Shown in pieces: positions 62,229 through 64,000 of a stretch of 64,000 bases of DNA. A program made the position numbers and the translations under genes. Where the stretch lies: NCBI GenBank assembly GCA_964616755.1, contig CAZTSI010000011.1, positions 1 through 64,000 on the forward strand, read 5' to 3'. Position 1 is the first letter of the stretch, and every line of letters starts with the position of its first letter. Origin of the DNA: CAYNFR01 sp964616755. Lineage in GTDB: Bacteria > Bacteroidota > Bacteroidia > Chitinophagales > Saprospiraceae. A model generated the notes under the pieces. That model was not told the DNA's origin. It was given only the letters and a program-made list of their open reading frames with translations, and did not search any database.

Positions 62229-63361
62229 AGTGGCAATCACATATCATTAAATACCTCAAAGGTGATCTCAGTAGAGAAGAACAATGGCAACTCGAAAAAG
62301 AGGCCCTCGATGATGATTTCTTAGCGGAGGCTTGGGAAGGGTATGTTTTGCAGCCCAACGCTCAGCATGAGGTACGACTTCGCAGCTTAGAGCAATCGAT
62401 TCATACGCCAAAGGGGCGACGAGTGATTCGGTTCAAACAGCTTGTTCCCTTTGCGGCGGCGGCGGCAGTTCTAATTTCTGTTTCCACGTATTTTCTTCTT
62501 AAAGACAGTGCAAAAGATATCACTAATGACCTTGTGGTAATGCAGACATCTGAGGAATCCGAACAAGTCGCAAGTTCATTTTCTGACATTGACTCAGACG
62601 CACGAACATTAAATCCGCCCGTTGCAGTCGACGTCGCACAGGAGGAAAATAAACCATCGAAATATTCCAACTCGACAAATTCGCGAAGTAAACTAGTGGA
62701 TGAAACTAATATTAATTCTGCATCCGTCGATTCAAAAAAAACCATTACGCCTACCGAAAATGCATCAAATCAACATGTTGATTTGGCTATTCTGGGTGAA
62801 AAAGATGGCGCCTTTTCGAATGATCTCAGTAAGGCAACAGGGACTCAGCCATCCTTACTATTAGCGGCCGTTGTAGAAAAAAGCTTACCTGCTGATCAAG
62901 AGTCCACATCCTTTAAAGCATCTGTGAATGATTCTCCTTCTTTTGTTGCTCAAGGCGCAAAGGAAGTTGGAAGTATTAGCCGCTCAGAAATAATTGTCGC
63001 AGAGAACAACGTAATCGCTCTTACATTAGTGAATGAAAACGATGATCAAGGTCTTACACCTCATACTTTTGAACCCAAAATAGGCCTGGCTGCTTTTTTA
63101 AAGGAGTTGGGTGAAAAGACGATTATTACTCGAGAATGGCTTTTTATGAGAGGGATAAGCGTCCCTCAGAAAGTTGTGCTCAGTTTTGAATTGACAGAGC
63201 AAGGGCTTCCTATCAAGCTCAAGATATTAACATCTTCTGCACTAGATGATGTAAACAAAGAAGCTATCCGTTTAATGAATTTGGGGCATGAATGGAGAAA
63301 TGACGACCTTATGATTAAAGAATTGACTTTCGAACTGGAGTTTCCCTTGATAAAAAATTGA
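62225..63361 (+). CDS. Membrane anti-sigma factor with C-terminal TonB-like domain
   Basis: 378 residues. Residues 1-70 form a cytosolic helical part (IIKYLKGDLSREEQWQLEKEAL) in the style of anti-sigma factors, and residues 72-92 a membrane helix (LVPFAAAAAVLISVSTYFLL). A long low-complexity periplasmic linker follows (about 95-270), then a small C-terminal domain (about 290-378; SFELTEQGLPIKLKILTSSALDDVNKEAIRLM) that resembles a TonB C-terminal domain. It overlaps the sigma gene by 4 bases, so they are coupled. It should hold the sigma factor at the membrane until a signal comes. The TonB-like domain hints at contact with an outer-membrane partner. Confidence 0.8.
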   Translation: MKWQSHIIKYLKGDLSREEQWQLEKEALDDDFLAEAWEGYVLQPNAQHEVRLRSLEQSIHTPKGRRVIRFKQLVPFAAAAAVLISVSTYFLLKDSAKDITNDLVVMQTSEESEQVASSFSDIDSDARTLNPPVAVDVAQEENKPSKYSNSTNSRSKLVDETNINSASVDSKKTITPTENASNQHVDLAILGEKDGAFSNDLSKATGTQPSLLLAAVVEKSLPADQESTSFKASVNDSPSFVAQGAKEVGSISRSEIIVAENNVIALTLVNENDDQGLTPHTFEPKIGLAAFLKELGEKTIITREWLFMRGISVPQKVVLSFELTEQGLPIKLKILTSSALDDVNKEAIRLMNLGHEWRNDDLMIKELTFELEFPLIKN

Positions 63362-63379
63362 TAATCTCAATAAATTTTT

Positions 63380-63410
63380 GCATATTTGTTGTAAACAATC
63401 ACAAATATGC
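63380..63410 (+). promoter_or_regulatory. Inverted repeat over the antitoxin start codon
   Basis: A perfect 10-bp inverted repeat GCATATTTGT/ACAAATATGC (63380-63389 and 63401-63410) with an 11-base spacer. The second arm includes the ATG of the antitoxin gene. This is the place and type of site expected for autoregulation by a dimeric antitoxin. Confidence 0.75.
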
Positions 63411-63835
63411 AAAATGAAGACACGTACCAGATTTTAGGTGTTGAAGATGCAGCTTTAGCCTATGCTCAGCAACCTAACCCACTCCGCCTCATCTACAAGT
63501 CTCGTGAGGGTATTTCACGTCAGTCACTTAATCATCTTGCCAAGGATATGAGACGAAGCGTGCAAGAATTAGCAGAGATACTGCCCTCAAGCTATTCTAC
63601 GCTCACCAAAAAAAACCTTTTTGACAAATCTACAAGTGAGCATATTTTATTGCTTAAAGCTCTTTACGAATATGGCATTGATGTATTTGGGAATGTTTCG
63701 AGGTTTAATGGTTGGCTGGATACGCCTGTTGGATATTTTGATAATGCTACTTTGTACTCCTTACTCGACACCTCATTTGGTATTGATTTGGTCAAGCAAG
63801 AATTAGCAAAAATAGATTTAGGCATGCCGTTTTAA
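63407..63835 (+). CDS. Xre/MbcA/ParS-type antitoxin (DUF2384 toxin-binding domain)
   Basis: 142 residues. The N-terminal part (residues 25-75) is an Xre-like helix-turn-helix (LIYKSREGISRQSLNHLAK, MRRSVQELAEIL). The C-terminal part has VFGNVSRFNGWLDTPVGYFDNATLYSLLDTSFGIDLV, matching the DUF2384 (MbcA/ParS/Xre toxin-binding) domain. Its stop overlaps the start of the RES-domain toxin gene by 1 base (TAATG), which is the common RES-Xre order with the antitoxin first. It neutralises the toxin and, with it, represses the operon. The inverted repeat around its start is the likely operator. Confidence 0.9.
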   Translation: MQNEDTYQILGVEDAALAYAQQPNPLRLIYKSREGISRQSLNHLAKDMRRSVQELAEILPSSYSTLTKKNLFDKSTSEHILLLKALYEYGIDVFGNVSRFNGWLDTPVGYFDNATLYSLLDTSFGIDLVKQELAKIDLGMPF

Positions 63836-64000
63836 TGAAGGTGTATCGAATCGATCGAATTAAGTATGCTGACCAAGTCTTGTCAGGAATCGGTGCTGCC
63901 AAATTTGGTGGTAGGTGGAATGAACTAGAGACTCCGGCCGTTTACGGTTCTGAGAGCCGATCTTTGGCTTTGTTAGAAATACTCGTTCAATTGCGAAAGA
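63835..64000 (+). CDS. RES-domain toxin, 3' partial
   Basis: The first 55 residues of a RES-family toxin: MKVYRIDRIKYADQ, GGRWNE (R27), AVYGSES (Y37), SLALLEILVQL (E48). RES toxins break down cellular NAD+. The remainder lies beyond the window, including the catalytic Ser. It starts within the antitoxin stop codon. Confidence 0.85.
   Translation, partial: MKVYRIDRIKYADQVLSGIGAAKFGGRWNELETPAVYGSESRSLALLEILVQLRK

Noticed and set aside
1..64000. tRNA or rRNA genes
   Set aside because: I saw no cloverleaf-like stretches or rRNA sequence in the gaps, which are mostly too short; a computed tRNA scan would settle it.

Overview
The window is a piece of a Bacteroidota chromosome, probably from a metagenome or draft assembly because it holds a run of ten Ns. 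The evidence is a complete Bat (aerotolerance) operon with MoxR, a protein with a type IX secretion C-terminal sorting domain, a FISUMP-domain protein, an SPFH protein paired with a small ribbon-helix-helix protein, many lipoproteins, and several promoters with the Bacteroidota -7 element TAnnTTTG. A Saprospiria-like lineage is my inference from the protein mix; no marker gene here proves it. Coding density is high and only one gene-free stretch (48099-48449) exceeds 300 bases.

Layout. 1-13.7 kb: a surface-glycan locus, almost all on the minus strand. It holds glycosyltransferases, an FdtA-like ketoisomerase and FdtB-like aminotransferase for a dTDP-3-amino-3,6-dideoxyhexose, two small methyltransferases, YfhO and a second large membrane protein, a methyltransferase-glycosyltransferase fusion and two FkbM methyltransferases. 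A strong hairpin separates it from an envelope pair at 13.8-15.6 kb (double helix-hairpin-helix protein, OmpA-like protein). 15.8-34.5 kb is housekeeping and secreted enzymes: acyl-CoA synthetase with a hotdog thioesterase, a histidine phosphatase, a carboxypeptidase-like deacylase, a serine hydrolase, a 1-Cys peroxiredoxin, esterases, a repeat-rich FISUMP protein, the tesA-like gene divergent from an ABC transporter (as in E. coli tesA/ybbA-ybbP), a nucleoside hydrolase and a 2-oxoglutarate oxygenase.

34.5-43.8 kb is the Bat operon, read on the minus strand: MoxR, a DUF3298-like protein, DUF58, a membrane protein, BatA, BatB, BatC, a stand-alone copy of the BatD N-terminal domain, and BatD. 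No BatE follows. 43.9-48.1 kb holds xerD, an Ig-like lipoprotein, lptB and two small lipoproteins. 48.4-56.5 kb holds recQ, aroQ, a two-component system with a divergent PDZ protein, the SPFH/RHH pair and a lipoprotein. A clearly decayed outer-membrane gene (DUF2490-like) lies at 56.5-57.2 kb, followed by a flippase-like membrane protein and an alkaline-phosphatase-family enzyme.

The right end has the two loci most worth a second look. One is an ECF sigma factor and membrane anti-sigma factor divergent from a VWA lipoprotein that also carries a type IX sorting domain. The other is a RES-Xre type toxin-antitoxin module whose antitoxin start codon lies inside a perfect 10-bp inverted repeat; the toxin runs off the window.
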